The position numbers and the translations under genes are program-made. Positions 16,812 to 27,114 of a stretch of DNA of 64,000 nt are shown in pieces. Within the stretch, counting starts at the first letter, position 1. Every line of letters begins with the position of its first letter. The stretch is from NCBI RefSeq assembly GCF_000689255.1, contig NZ_HG964446.1:1044484-1108483 (forward strand), read 5' to 3'. The notes beneath the pieces were generated by a model that worked only from the letters and a program-made list of their open reading frames with translations, was not told the DNA's origin and searched no databases. Source of the DNA: Mycobacterium triplex. GTDB lineage: Bacteria; Actinomycetota; Actinomycetes; Mycobacteriales; Mycobacteriaceae.

Positions 16812-18017
16812 TCAGAGCCCGGCGGAGGTGAGCTGGTGATCCGCCTCGAGTAGCATCCACGCGCTCAGCTGTATCGAGAGATCGCGGCTCTGGTTCGGCG
16901 CCGACGCGTGCGACGAGTCCGCGAGCTGGGTAAAGGTTTCCAGACCCGGCGGCGGGGTGACCGGACGGTTCCAATGCGCACCGAACAGCGGCAGTCCGTC
17001 CACCTCGGCGCGGTTGTCCCAGGCCGCCCGCGCCGAGGCGTGCACGAGTCGCGCGGCGGTGGTGTCCCCCAGGGCCAGCGCGGTCTGGGCGAGATACCTG
17101 GCGAGGATGCCCATGAACAGCCCGGAGTCGTTCCCGGCGCACCCGACGATCACACCCCCGTCGGCGAGCCTGTCGGCGGTAGCGGCGACGAGTGCCGCCG
17201 CGCGCTCACGGTGGCTGGAATCGTTTGTGCGCAAGGCCAATTCGGTCTCCAGCCCGATGGCCACGCCCTGACAGTAGGTCAGCAGCGAGCGGTCCACCCG
17301 CCCGCTGGGTTCGTGCACGCCGTCGAAGATGAGGCCGCTTTCGGTGTCGCGCAGCCGGTTGTGCAGGAAATCGGCGAGTTGTTCGGCGCGCGACAGCTTG
17401 CCCAGCCGCGCCATCGCGATGCCGGTCGGACCGATCCCGGAGGTGCTGTAGTAATCGTGGCCGATCTTCCAGGGCACCGCGCCGACGGCCGGGTTCCAGC
17501 CGTCGAGCAGGGCGGTGCGCAGCTTCGGAACGGCATCGCCGAACCGGACGCCGAGCAGCCGGTCAGCGCGTTCGAGTGCGAGCACCAGCCACGACATGTC
17601 GTCGCAGTACCCGTTGGTCCAGCCGGTCAGATTGCGGGTGTGAATGCCGCGCGCGATGGCGCCGATCCGGTCGATGCGTTCGGGGGTGCGTGCGCGGTAC
17701 GCCGCATCCACCACGCAGTCCAGCAGGTGGGCCTGCCACCAGTAACACCAGCGGGCCAACAACAATTGGTCGAACAGGGACGACGGCCAGTGCAGCGTGC
17801 CCAGTTGGGTGCCCGACCACCAGAGCGTGTGCACGTGCCGCTCCATGACCGCCCGCTCCGCCAGGTCCGCCCGCTGCTCGAGGCCCACCGGGCCCGGAGA
17901 CGGCTTCGCCGCAATCGCCGCCGCGTGCGTCGGCTGGTTCACCGCCGTGAGTGCGACGGCGCCCGCGACCGCGAACAGCAAACCGCGCCGGCTGATCCCC
18001 TTGTTCGGGCGATCCAT
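16812..18017 (-). CDS. Tat-exported GH76-like glycosidase
   Basis: A 401-residue protein starting at ATG 18017, which has a GAGGAG ribosome-binding site. The longer frame overlaps lpqJ and is rejected. The N-terminus has a twin-arginine signal, ISRRGLLFAVAGAVALTAV, with likely cleavage after THAAA. The mature part shares WWQAHLLDCVVDA, WTNGYCDDMSWLVLALERA and YCQGVAIGLETELA with the GH76-like protein at 48769. GH76 enzymes are endo-alpha-1,6-mannanases with two adjacent catalytic aspartates; the DD in YCDDMSW is the candidate pair. Mycobacterial lipomannan has an alpha-1,6-mannan core, so envelope glycan remodelling is a reasonable inference. Stop is 53 nt from the poly-Thr gene start. Confidence 0.8.
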   Translation of the reverse strand: MDRPNKGISRRGLLFAVAGAVALTAVNQPTHAAAIAAKPSPGPVGLEQRADLAERAVMERHVHTLWWSGTQLGTLHWPSSLFDQLLLARWCYWWQAHLLDCVVDAAYRARTPERIDRIGAIARGIHTRNLTGWTNGYCDDMSWLVLALERADRLLGVRFGDAVPKLRTALLDGWNPAVGAVPWKIGHDYYSTSGIGPTGIAMARLGKLSRAEQLADFLHNRLRDTESGLIFDGVHEPSGRVDRSLLTYCQGVAIGLETELALRTNDSSHRERAAALVAATADRLADGGVIVGCAGNDSGLFMGILARYLAQTALALGDTTAARLVHASARAAWDNRAEVDGLPLFGAHWNRPVTPPPGLETFTQLADSSHASAPNQSRDLSIQLSAWMLLEADHQLTSAGL

Positions 18018-18138
18018 CCGCTCGAGCTCCTCTTTGCTGAACAACGATCGCCGGCCGGAAACCGGGCAGCTAAATGTTATTCCGGCATCGACGAAATCCC
18101 GAAGAATCAGGCCTCGAGTCCTCGAACGACTCAGACGA

Positions 18139-18729
18139 CTAGAACGTGGAGACCTTCTCGACGCTGACGAACATGCCGTGCCCGGTGTGGCCGTTGGTGA
18201 ACCGGGTGCCGGCCTCGGAGGCGTCGATCGTCCAGCCCTGCGCGTCGTAGATCTTGTAGTCGATCGTGACGGCGGGGATGGCACCCAGGTTGCCCAGGAT
18301 CCACTGCACGGAGCCGGCAGAGGTGATGTGGACGCCGTTGGCATGCTCACCGTCCTGCATGGGGGAGTCGGTGAACGGTGCCTCGCATCCGACGCTGTCC
18401 TTGTTGATCTGGCAGCGCGTGATGCCGGACTTGGTCTCGATGAACACGTAGCCGTTCTCGTCGGGCGGCAGCGGAATGGCGCCGGCCGGCGCGGTCGGAT
18501 TCGCCGGTGTAGTCGGCGGCACCCCGATGGGGCCCGACGGCGGCGCCGCCGTGATGCTTGGCCTCGGCGTGGGAAAGTTCGGCTCGGTGGGCCCGGTGCC
18601 CGGCGCCGCGACCGGCTTGCCGTCGATGACCGAGCTACAGCCCGAAATCAGCATGGGACCAGCCAGCAGGGCCGCGAGCACCAGCGAACCACCCGCCATG
18701 CCTCGCCGGGCATTCTGCGAAAACCGCAC
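18139..18729 (-). CDS. lpqJ: Lipoprotein LpqJ
   Basis: A 196-residue secreted lipoprotein. The signal peptide ends in the lipobox LISGC, followed by SSVIDGKPVAAPG and a Pro/Thr linker. A folded domain from about residue 90 (GYVFIETKSGITRCQINKD) has two cysteines that could pair. The GTG start has a CGGGAG ribosome-binding site. The position after iniBAC and the composition match M. tuberculosis LpqJ (Rv0344c). Function is unknown. It is divergent from the MobA-like gene and upstream of the Tat-exported GH76 gene on the same strand, 121 nt apart. Confidence 0.75.
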   Translation of the reverse strand: MRFSQNARRGMAGGSLVLAALLAGPMLISGCSSVIDGKPVAAPGTGPTEPNFPTPRPSITAAPPSGPIGVPPTTPANPTAPAGAIPLPPDENGYVFIETKSGITRCQINKDSVGCEAPFTDSPMQDGEHANGVHITSAGSVQWILGNLGAIPAVTIDYKIYDAQGWTIDASEAGTRFTNGHTGHGMFVSVEKVSTF

Positions 18730-18880
18730 GCGTCGCTCCCGAAACTCGGAGATGTCAGACGTAGATTACGCACGGCGCGGCACAAGATGCCCGGGCGACG
18801 CGGTTTTGAAATGCCGCTGATAGCAAAGTGTTATCGCCGGATGGCACGGACGATGAGTCTGTTGCTTAGCCAGCATGTGA

Positions 18881-19438
18881 ATGCATGATGGGGGAGTGCG
18901 GTTACCGCCACAGCACGTCGGAGTCTTGTTGGCCGCCGGCGCCGGTCGCCGCTACGGCAAGCCGAAAGTCTTGGTCGAGGGCTGGCTGGACATTGCGGTC
19001 GGCGCGCTGCGCGACGGCGGATGCGGCGACGTCGTCCTGGTCCTGGGCACCGCCGAGGTCGCCGCCCCGCCCGGCGTCACAGCGATCACCGCGCCGCACT
19101 GGCACCAGGGACTCAGCGCGTCGGTGCGCGCGGGTCTGGCCGCGGCCGACCGCATCGGCGCGGACTACGCCGTGCTGCATGTGATCGACACTCCCGACGT
19201 GGGCCCCGACGTCGTGGCGCGGGTGCTCGGCCGGGTGACCGAAAGTGGGCTCGCGCGCGCGTATTTCGGCGACCGGCCCGGGCATCCGGTGGTCATCGCG
19301 CGCCGGCACTGGCCCGATGTGCTGACCCGGATATCGGGCGACCAGGGCGCCGGCGCGTATTTGCGCGGCAGGCACGACGTCGAGATGGTCGACTGCAGCG
19401 ACCTGGCCGACGGTCAGGACGTCGACGAGCCCGGTTAA
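18881..19438 (+). CDS. MobA/MocA-like nucleotidyltransferase
   Basis: A 185-residue protein with the NTP-transferase signature LLAAGAGRRYGKPKVLV near residue 17, a glycine-rich triphosphate loop followed by a lysine. It also has VLHVIDTPDVGPDVV, where MobA/MocA proteins have LxDxP, and GHPVVIARRHWPDV. Family members attach CMP or GMP to molybdopterin or activate sugars. This copy's His-Val-Ile-Asp-Thr-Pro motif is a variant of the usual LGDQP. Its location after lpqJ fits the Rv0345 position in M. tuberculosis. It may serve the molybdenum CO dehydrogenase encoded 22 kb away, which has no MobA-like gene of its own here. ATG 18881 or GTG 18896 could be the start. Confidence 0.7.
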   Translation: MHDGGVRLPPQHVGVLLAAGAGRRYGKPKVLVEGWLDIAVGALRDGGCGDVVLVLGTAEVAAPPGVTAITAPHWHQGLSASVRAGLAAADRIGADYAVLHVIDTPDVGPDVVARVLGRVTESGLARAYFGDRPGHPVVIARRHWPDVLTRISGDQGAGAYLRGRHDVEMVDCSDLADGQDVDEPG

Positions 19439-19439
19439 C

Positions 19440-20390
19440 TCACAGACCCAGCAGCTCTTCCGCGTTGAGGTGGCTGATGCGCGCCCGCTCGTCGTCGGTC
19501 AGGGGGAGAGCGTCCAGGAAGGCGCGGGCGGTCTTCATCGACCCGAACGGGTAGTCGGCCGAAAACGCCACTCGCTCAATGCCGACGTGGGCGACCAGGT
19601 TGGCGTAGGTGGCTTCGTCGTTGAAGTTGGCGAATGTGTAGTGCACGTTGCGCCGCAGGTAGGTGCTGATGGCGTGGTCGAGGCCGGTCAGTTCCGGCTT
19701 CAGCGTGGCGTCGAAGCGCGGCAGCATGAACGACGTCGCCTCGCCCATGTGCCCGATGATGATCTGCAAGTCCGGGTAGCGGTCGAACACGCCACCGAGG
19801 ATCAGGCGCAGCACATGGGTGGCGGTGTTGATGTGCCAGCCCCACCCCACCGTCGCGAACGCGAACGTGACCTCGGGGGAGAACCCCGCGTAACAGGACT
19901 CGATGACCGCCGCCGGCGGGATCGTCGGATGCAGGTAGATCGGAGCGTTCAACGCCGCCGCGCGGTCGAGAACCGGCTCGAAGAACGGATCGTCCAGGTA
20001 GCGGCCTTGGCTGTGCCCGTTGATCACCGCGCCCCGGAAGCCGAGCTCGCGCATCGCCCGCTCCAGCTCGTCGGCCGCCGCGTCGGGCGCGCCGATCGGC
20101 ACGCTCGCGAAGCCCGCCAGTCGCTCGGGGTACCGAGCGACCGCCGCGGCGAGTTCGTCGTTGCATTCGCGAGCCAGCTGGGCGGCTTTCGGGCCGTCCA
20201 GCTGTTCGACACCGGGGGCGGCCAGCGACAGCACCGCCAGATCGATTCCCGCCTCGTCCATGGCCGCGATGCGGCCGTCGCCGAGATCGGCGATGGCGTC
20301 GATCACGCCCGCGCGCGACGCCAGCCAGCTGCCCGGTCCGCGCAGGAATCCCGCTGTGGCGTAATGCTCTTCGAGTGCGATGGTCCGCAC
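19440..20390 (-). CDS. Amidohydrolase-family protein (ACMSD / resorcylate-decarboxylase-like)
   Basis: A 316-residue TIM-barrel metal-dependent enzyme. It has the early ALEEHYAT motif of the decarboxylase branch, where the catalytic glutamate and histidine sit at strand 1 (ExH). It also has FRGAVINGHSQGRYLDD, IYLHPTIPP, IIIGHMGEATSFMLPR and FSADYPFG, placing metal ligands in the usual order. The family includes 2-amino-3-carboxymuconate-semialdehyde, gamma-resorcylate and dihydroxybenzoate decarboxylases. The GTG start lies 9 nt after the aldehyde dehydrogenase stop on the same strand, so the two form an operon. Together they suggest breakdown of an aromatic acid, with substrate unknown. Confidence 0.8.
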   Translation of the reverse strand: MRTIALEEHYATAGFLRGPGSWLASRAGVIDAIADLGDGRIAAMDEAGIDLAVLSLAAPGVEQLDGPKAAQLARECNDELAAAVARYPERLAGFASVPIGAPDAAADELERAMRELGFRGAVINGHSQGRYLDDPFFEPVLDRAAALNAPIYLHPTIPPAAVIESCYAGFSPEVTFAFATVGWGWHINTATHVLRLILGGVFDRYPDLQIIIGHMGEATSFMLPRFDATLKPELTGLDHAISTYLRRNVHYTFANFNDEATYANLVAHVGIERVAFSADYPFGSMKTARAFLDALPLTDDERARISHLNAEELLGL

Positions 20391-20399
20391 CGGCGGTCC

Positions 20400-21890
20400 T
20401 CAGGTCTCCAGCACGCGGTTGGCGGCGGTCCAGTAGGGCAGCGCGTCGCGCTTGGCGGCCCAACGGATGGTCTTGGTGTAGCCGTATTCGGCCAGCGTTT
20501 CCTCGGCGTGCTCGCGCCCGAAGCCGCTGTGGCCGACTCCGCCGAACCCGGTGCCGATCGCGATCCGCACGTAGTTGTTGACGAACACGGCGCCGGCCCG
20601 GATCTGCCGGCTCACCCGCAGCGCACGATCGCCGTCCTGGGTGAACACCGCCGCAACCAGTCCGAACGGAGTGCTGTTGGCGATCCGCACCGCCTCACCC
20701 TCTTCGGTGAACGGGATCAGCGTGACCACCGGACCGAAGATCTCCTCGCGGGCGACCCGCATGCGCGGCGTCACGTCGGTCAGCACGGTCGGCGATACGT
20801 AGAAGCCGTCCGCCAGCCGAGGATCCTCGGGCAGCGGCGCCTGAGCGGCAATGCGCGCGCCCTCGGCCACACCGAGCTTGAGGTAGTCCAGCACCTGCTT
20901 CTGCTGCGCGCGGGTGACCAACGGCCCGACGTCGGTCATGGGGTCGGCCCCGTCGCCCACCCGCAGCCGGGTCACCGCCTTGCACAGCTTCGCGGCGAAC
21001 TCGTCATAGATCTTGTCCTGCACCAGGATTCGCGACGACGCGGTGCACGCTTCGCCCTGGTTGAAGAAGCCGCCGTCGATGGCCGCCATCAGCGCCTCGT
21101 GCATGTTGGCATCGTCGAAGACGATCAACGGGTTCTTCCCGCCCAGCTCCATCAGCGTCGGGGTGAGGTTGCAGGCGGCGTTGCGCATCACCGCCGAGCC
21201 CGTCCGCGGCGACCCGGTGAACGACACCTTGCCGACCAAGCGGTGTCCGGCCAGTGCGGCACCCACCTCGCCCTTGCCGGGTACGGCGTGCACCACGCGG
21301 TCCGGCAGCACGGACTGGATCAGCTCGACCATGCGCAGCACCACCGACGGCGTCTGCTCCGGTGGCTTCAGCACCACGGCGTTACCGACGGCGAGTGCCG
21401 GCGCGATCTTTCCGGCGGTGTGGATGGGCGGCCAGTTGAACGGCACGATGGCCGCGATCACGCCGTACGGTTCCAGCGTGGTGACGTCCAGGACGGTGTC
21501 GTGGTCGCGCGCCTTGTTCGGCAGGTTCTCCACGATGCTGCTGAAGAACTCAAAGATGGAGATCGCCGCTTCGAGGTCGAACTGGCGCGCCTGGACGATC
21601 GGCTTGCCCATCTCGCGTGACTCGAGCATCGCGAGTTCGTCGGCGTGTGCGCGGATGACCGCGGCGATCTCGCGCAGGTAGGTGCCACGCTCGCGGGCAG
21701 GCCGCTGCTTCCAGCGCAGGTGGGCGGCGTGCGCCTTGCGCACCGCCTGGTCTACCTCGTTGGGCCCTGCGCCCTGCACCACCGTGACGGTTCGGCCCGT
21801 CGCGGGGTTCTCGACGACGAACTGGTCGTCGGTAGAGGGAGACGACCAGCGTGTTCTGGTCCTGGTCAGGGCGGGAGCTTGCAGAGTCAT
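20400..21890 (-). CDS. Aldehyde dehydrogenase
   Basis: A 496-residue NAD(P)-dependent aldehyde dehydrogenase. Visible motifs are PFNWPPIHTAGKIAPALA, the nucleotide-binding VSFTGSPRTGSAV, the catalytic glutamate in LMELGGKNPL, and the catalytic cysteine in FNQGEACTASSRI. EEIFGPVVTLIPF follows near the C-terminus. The start is ATG 21890 (MTLQAPALTRT); an upstream extension is compositionally odd and not conserved. It shares an operon with the amidohydrolase and is divergent from a LysR regulator 141 bp away, which probably controls both. Confidence 0.9.
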   Translation of the reverse strand: MTLQAPALTRTRTRWSSPSTDDQFVVENPATGRTVTVVQGAGPNEVDQAVRKAHAAHLRWKQRPARERGTYLREIAAVIRAHADELAMLESREMGKPIVQARQFDLEAAISIFEFFSSIVENLPNKARDHDTVLDVTTLEPYGVIAAIVPFNWPPIHTAGKIAPALAVGNAVVLKPPEQTPSVVLRMVELIQSVLPDRVVHAVPGKGEVGAALAGHRLVGKVSFTGSPRTGSAVMRNAACNLTPTLMELGGKNPLIVFDDANMHEALMAAIDGGFFNQGEACTASSRILVQDKIYDEFAAKLCKAVTRLRVGDGADPMTDVGPLVTRAQQKQVLDYLKLGVAEGARIAAQAPLPEDPRLADGFYVSPTVLTDVTPRMRVAREEIFGPVVTLIPFTEEGEAVRIANSTPFGLVAAVFTQDGDRALRVSRQIRAGAVFVNNYVRIAIGTGFGGVGHSGFGREHAEETLAEYGYTKTIRWAAKRDALPYWTAANRVLET

Positions 21891-22031
21891 TGGCACGTCC
21901 AGCAAGGTTGGGGGTGGGGGTGGTCGACGGGCGGTCAGCACGCTCGACCAGGACGACGCTACGATCACCCGCGGCATCAGGGCCAACGACATGTTCTGAT
22001 GGCTTTCAGCACGGGCGGTGATAATGGCTGC

Positions 22032-22925
22032 ATGGAGCTGCGCCACCTCGAGTACTTCCTCGCCGTCGCGGACAACCGGAGCTTCACCGAGGCCGCGAAA
22101 AAGTTGCACGTCGTCCAATCGGGCGTGTCGGCGACGATCAAGGCGCTGGAACGAGAACTCGGCGCGGAGCTATTCGTGCGGGGCTCGGCGGGCGTCGAGC
22201 TGACGCCGGCGGGAGAGGAGCTGCGACCTCGCGCCCGCGAAACCCTGGATGCCGCGCGCGCCGCCAAAGACGCCGTCAACGCCACCCGCGGCTCCATCCG
22301 CGGCACCGTCACGGTCGGGATCCTGACGTCGATCAGTGTGATCGACATGCCCGCGGTGCTGGCCGAACTGCACACCCGGCATCCCGGAGTGACCGTGCAC
22401 TTGCGCGCCGCCAGCGCCGGATCGGCCGGCCTGGCCCGCCAGCTTCGTGACGGCGATCTCGACGTTGCCTTTCTCGTATTCACCGGGCCGCCGCCGGCCG
22501 ACCTGAATGCCCGTCTGGTTGCCGCCGTTCCGCTGCTGCTGGTCGTACCCGCCGATCATCCACTGGCGCAACGGGATTCGGTGCCGCTGGCGGAGCTGGA
22601 AGGAATGTCGTTCGTCGACAGCCCACCGGGATATGGCACCAGAACCGTGATCGACAATGCATTCACCGCCGCCGGCGTGGAACGGACCGTCGCGGTGGAG
22701 GTCGCCGACCTGGGCACGGCCGCGACCTACATCCGAAACGGCCTGGGGATCGGCTTCCTCAGCTGGACCATTCTCGACGAGATCGACGACTTCGGTTTGG
22801 CCACGCTGCGCGTCAGCGACTACGACCTCGAATGGCGGCTGTTCGTCACCACGTCGGCGGCCCGGTCGAACAGCGCGGCCACCCGCGCGGTACTCGCGTT
22901 GATCGAGGAGGTCGCGGCCCGCTGA
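22032..22925 (+). CDS. LysR-family transcriptional regulator
   Basis: A 297-residue LysR regulator. The N-terminal winged helix-turn-helix is MELRHLEYFLAVADNRSF...LHVVQSGVSATIKALE. The co-inducer-binding domain begins near RGTVTVGILTS. It is divergent from the aldehyde dehydrogenase-amidohydrolase pair, the common arrangement for LysR proteins that control the adjacent operon in response to a pathway intermediate. Its stop is 1 nt from the stop of the convergent sulfotransferase gene. Confidence 0.88.
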   Translation: MELRHLEYFLAVADNRSFTEAAKKLHVVQSGVSATIKALERELGAELFVRGSAGVELTPAGEELRPRARETLDAARAAKDAVNATRGSIRGTVTVGILTSISVIDMPAVLAELHTRHPGVTVHLRAASAGSAGLARQLRDGDLDVAFLVFTGPPPADLNARLVAAVPLLLVVPADHPLAQRDSVPLAELEGMSFVDSPPGYGTRTVIDNAFTAAGVERTVAVEVADLGTAATYIRNGLGIGFLSWTILDEIDDFGLATLRVSDYDLEWRLFVTTSAARSNSAATRAVLALIEEVAAR

Positions 22926-22926
22926 G

Positions 22927-24096
22927 CTAGCTGGCGATGGCCGTCTGCTCGCGCGCGCCCGTCGTCTCAGCGGCGGAGCCGTAGCCGTAGCGTTCGATCA
23001 CCTCGGCCCATCGCTCCGCGACGATCGCGCGCTGTTCGTCCGTCACTTCATAGGTGTTGGTTCGGTAGTCCGCTTTGTCGGCAAGGTATTGCTGCAGCCG
23101 TGGCAGGTACTCCTCGAAATCGCCCAGGTCCAGGTGCTCGTACAACTTGCGCAATTGCGCCTCGGGCTCGCTGATCAGCTCCTCATAGCGCAATTCGTAA
23201 AACCTTGCGGGGTCGACGAATTCGCGCCCCTCCTCTAACTTCCGATACAGGTCGAGGTAGGTGGACAGCACGTCTTCGCTCAAACCCTCGTAGGTCGGCC
23301 GTTGCAGGCCATGGACGCGGGAGAATGTCTTGAAAAGGTGAACCGTCGACGGATAAACGACGTAGGGATCCCGGACGATGTGGATGAATTTCGCCTGGGG
23401 GAAGAGTTCCGACAGCACCTTGATTCGGAAACTATGCGTGGGACTCTTCAGCACCACCGTCTTGCGGCGGAGGAAGTACACCTGCTGAACGAACCGATAC
23501 AGGGTTCGTTTCCAGGCTGCCAGTTCGCGGGGTGTCAGCTGTTCCAAGTCCAGATACCGCTGCCCGTTGATGGGGCGGTTCGGGAATGCCATGGTCAGGT
23601 AGAGCGACTGCTGGCCGAGCATGGACAGCGCGAACTCGTCTTCCTGCGGGTGGCGCACGCTCAATTCCATGTTGTCCATGGCTCGATGCTTCGACATCAG
23701 AAATCCCAGATACGGCGCAATCCGCCTGGTGAGCAGGAAATGATGCGCCTGGATGCATTCGTAAGTCGTGGGAGCGGTGTGGCGCTCGTCGAGGGCCAAC
23801 AGTTCGTGCAGCAACGTCGTGCCGGTACGCCAGTGGCCGACGATGAAGATTGGCGGATCGGCGATCGCCGTGTTGGCCACGCGTCGGCCGAACACAATCT
23901 TCTGGCACATCGCCAGGCAGGAATTGATGATCGTGGGAACCGTGCAGAAGACCACGACGTGCCACCGGCTCCAGTGCACGTCGAAACGGTTACGGACAAG
24001 CAGTCGTGCCCAGGCGGCGAAATCACAACCGACCCAAAGGGGCGCCGACCACTCGTGCCACCACGCAAATCGCGATGTCGTGCGGCTGGCGTTCAT
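22927..24096 (-). CDS. Sulfotransferase-family protein
   Basis: A roughly 389-residue PAPS-dependent sulfotransferase-like protein. The 5'-phosphosulfate loop is [18 protein letters not shown], and the 3'-phosphate motif is [33 protein letters not shown] lies between. Mycobacterial relatives sulfate glycolipids or other lipids, but the acceptor cannot be read from the sequence. The N-terminal hydrophobic stretch ([20 protein letters not shown]) may touch the membrane. GTG at 24114 is an alternative start six codons upstream. It is a single gene flanked by the LysR gene and the dnaK control region. Confidence 0.82.
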   Translation of the reverse strand: MNASRTTSRFAWWHEWSAPLWVGCDFAAWARLLVRNRFDVHWSRWHVVVFCTVPTIINSCLAMCQKIVFGRRVANTAIADPPIFIVGHWRTGTTLLHELLALDERHTAPTTYECIQAHHFLLTRRIAPYLGFLMSKHRAMDNMELSVRHPQEDEFALSMLGQQSLYLTMAFPNRPINGQRYLDLEQLTPRELAAWKRTLYRFVQQVYFLRRKTVVLKSPTHSFRIKVLSELFPQAKFIHIVRDPYVVYPSTVHLFKTFSRVHGLQRPTYEGLSEDVLSTYLDLYRKLEEGREFVDPARFYELRYEELISEPEAQLRKLYEHLDLGDFEEYLPRLQQYLADKADYRTNTYEVTDEQRAIVAERWAEVIERYGYGSAAETTGAREQTAIAS

Positions 24097-24359
24097 CGCA
24101 GGTGGGACCAACACTGCAGGGTTGCGCGATGCGCAACGCCGACTCGGGAAGCGGTCATGACGCGTCGTCCTTCTCGTGGCGGGACTTGCTGAGGAACTGG
24201 CACAGCTGTACTAGGCAGTGGGGACAGTACTTGTTAGTTGTCCTACGCATGCCTAATTAACGAGAACGTCATTTCCGAGTCACGGCGAATTCGGATTCGG
24301 CGCTGTCCTGGCTGGTAAACGGGCTGATCGGGTTCGCCAGAAAAATCGTAAGGCCCCCG

Positions 24360-24385
24360 GGAACAAGCTCCCGACACCAATCGTT
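24360..24385 (+). promoter_or_regulatory. SigH-type promoter of the dnaK operon
   Basis: GGAAC (24360-24364), a 17-nt spacer and CGTT (24382-24385) match the GGAAY-N16/17-CGTT pattern of mycobacterial SigH. SigH is the heat and oxidative-stress sigma factor known to drive dnaK in M. tuberculosis. It predicts transcription from about 24392 and a leader of about 127 nt containing both HspR sites. Confidence 0.75.
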
Positions 24386-24399
24386 AGCATGATCGTTAA

Positions 24400-24420
24400 G
24401 TTGAGTGACCCAGACTCAAT
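24400..24420 (+). promoter_or_regulatory. HspR operator (HAIR) 1 upstream of dnaK
   Basis: TTGAGT-N7-ACTCAA at 24401-24419 matches 12 of the 14 arm positions of the HAIR consensus CTTGAGT-N7-ACTCAAG. HspR, the last gene of this operon, binds HAIR to repress dnaK, with DnaK as co-repressor in the known Streptomyces model. It lies just downstream of the SigH -10. Confidence 0.88.
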
Positions 24421-24454
24421 ACTGGGTTGACAGGCCGACGCCCTCGAAGGCAGG

Positions 24455-24475
24455 CTTGAGCGGGGTTCACTCAGC
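24455..24475 (+). promoter_or_regulatory. HspR operator (HAIR) 2 upstream of dnaK
   Basis: CTTGAGC-N7-ACTCAGC is a weaker HAIR copy, 55 bp downstream of the first. Two sites on nearly the same helical face (about five turns) could allow cooperative binding. Confidence 0.8.
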
Positions 24476-24518
24476 ATAGTGGCACCAAAGAAGCTCTACA
24501 CAATCAGGAGGAATCACT

Positions 24519-26383
<1,865 letters not shown>

Positions 26384-26387
<4 letters not shown>

Positions 26388-27061
26388 CTCAAGGAAATCA
26401 ACAACGGGATGGCAATCCTCAGGAACAGGTAACTGTCACCGACAAGCGGCGGATTGATCCCGAGACCGGAGAAGTACGGAACATCCCACCCGGGCCCCCG
26501 GCAGAGGGGGCGCCGGGCGGGACCGCCCCGGCGGAATCCGCGACGGACGAAGGTGCCGGCAAGGTTGCCGAGCTGACCGCCGATCTGCAGCGCGTGCAGG
26601 CCGACTTCGCGAACTACCGCAAGCGTGCGCTGCGCGACCAACAGGCCGCGGCGGATCGGGCCAAGGCCACCGTCGTCAGCCAATTGCTGGGCGTGCTCGA
26701 CGATCTCGACCGCGCGCGCAAGCACGGTGACCTGGAGTCGGGCCCGTTGAAGTCGGTCGCCGACAAGCTGGACAGCGCGCTGACCGGACTCGGTCTGGTG
26801 GCGTTCGGTGCCGAGGGCGAAGATTTCGACCCGGCGCTGCACGAAGCCGTCCAGCATGAAGGCGATGGCGGCGAGGGATCCAAACCGGTGATCGGCACGG
26901 TCATGCGCGAGGGCTACAAACTGGGCGAGAACGTTTTGCGTCACGCCCTGGTCGGCGTCGTCGACACGGTCGCGGGCGACGGCGACGAGGCCGACGCCGC
27001 GCCGAGCGCGGACACCGCTGCGGGCGACACCGACGAAAATGCCGACGCCGCTGGTGAATAA
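26384..27061 (+). CDS. grpE: GrpE nucleotide-exchange factor
   Basis: A 225-residue GrpE that releases ADP from DnaK. The disordered Pro/Gly-rich N-terminus is followed by a coiled-coil ([21 protein letters not shown]). The conserved beta-wing region is FDPALHEAV...[22 protein letters not shown]. The C-terminus is acidic and low-complexity. The GTG start overlaps the dnaK stop by 4 nt, so translation is coupled. Confidence 0.96.
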
Positions 27062-27114
27062 GGCACAGAATCAGCACAACAGAAACAGCGAAAGGTGAGA
27101 GGAGGTGACGCGAC

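Larger units (their letters stand above)
24097..24518. other. Intergenic region upstream of dnaK (422 bp)
   Basis: No credible gene is seen here. It holds the sulfotransferase promoter side and an imperfect inverted repeat at 24222-24243 (GGACAGTAC ... TAGTTGTCC), which might be an operator. It also holds the dnaK SigH-type promoter, two HspR sites and the dnaK leader with an AGGAGG ribosome-binding site at 24506-24511. Confidence 0.7.

Noticed and set aside
24222..24243. GGACAGTAC...TAGTTGTCC as a definite operator
   Set aside because: The inverted repeat is imperfect and there is no second copy or adjacent regulator; noted only in the intergenic entry.
24427..24432. TTGACA upstream of dnaK as a SigA -35 element
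   Set aside because: No TANNNT -10 lies 16-19 bp downstream; the SigH pattern upstream fits better.
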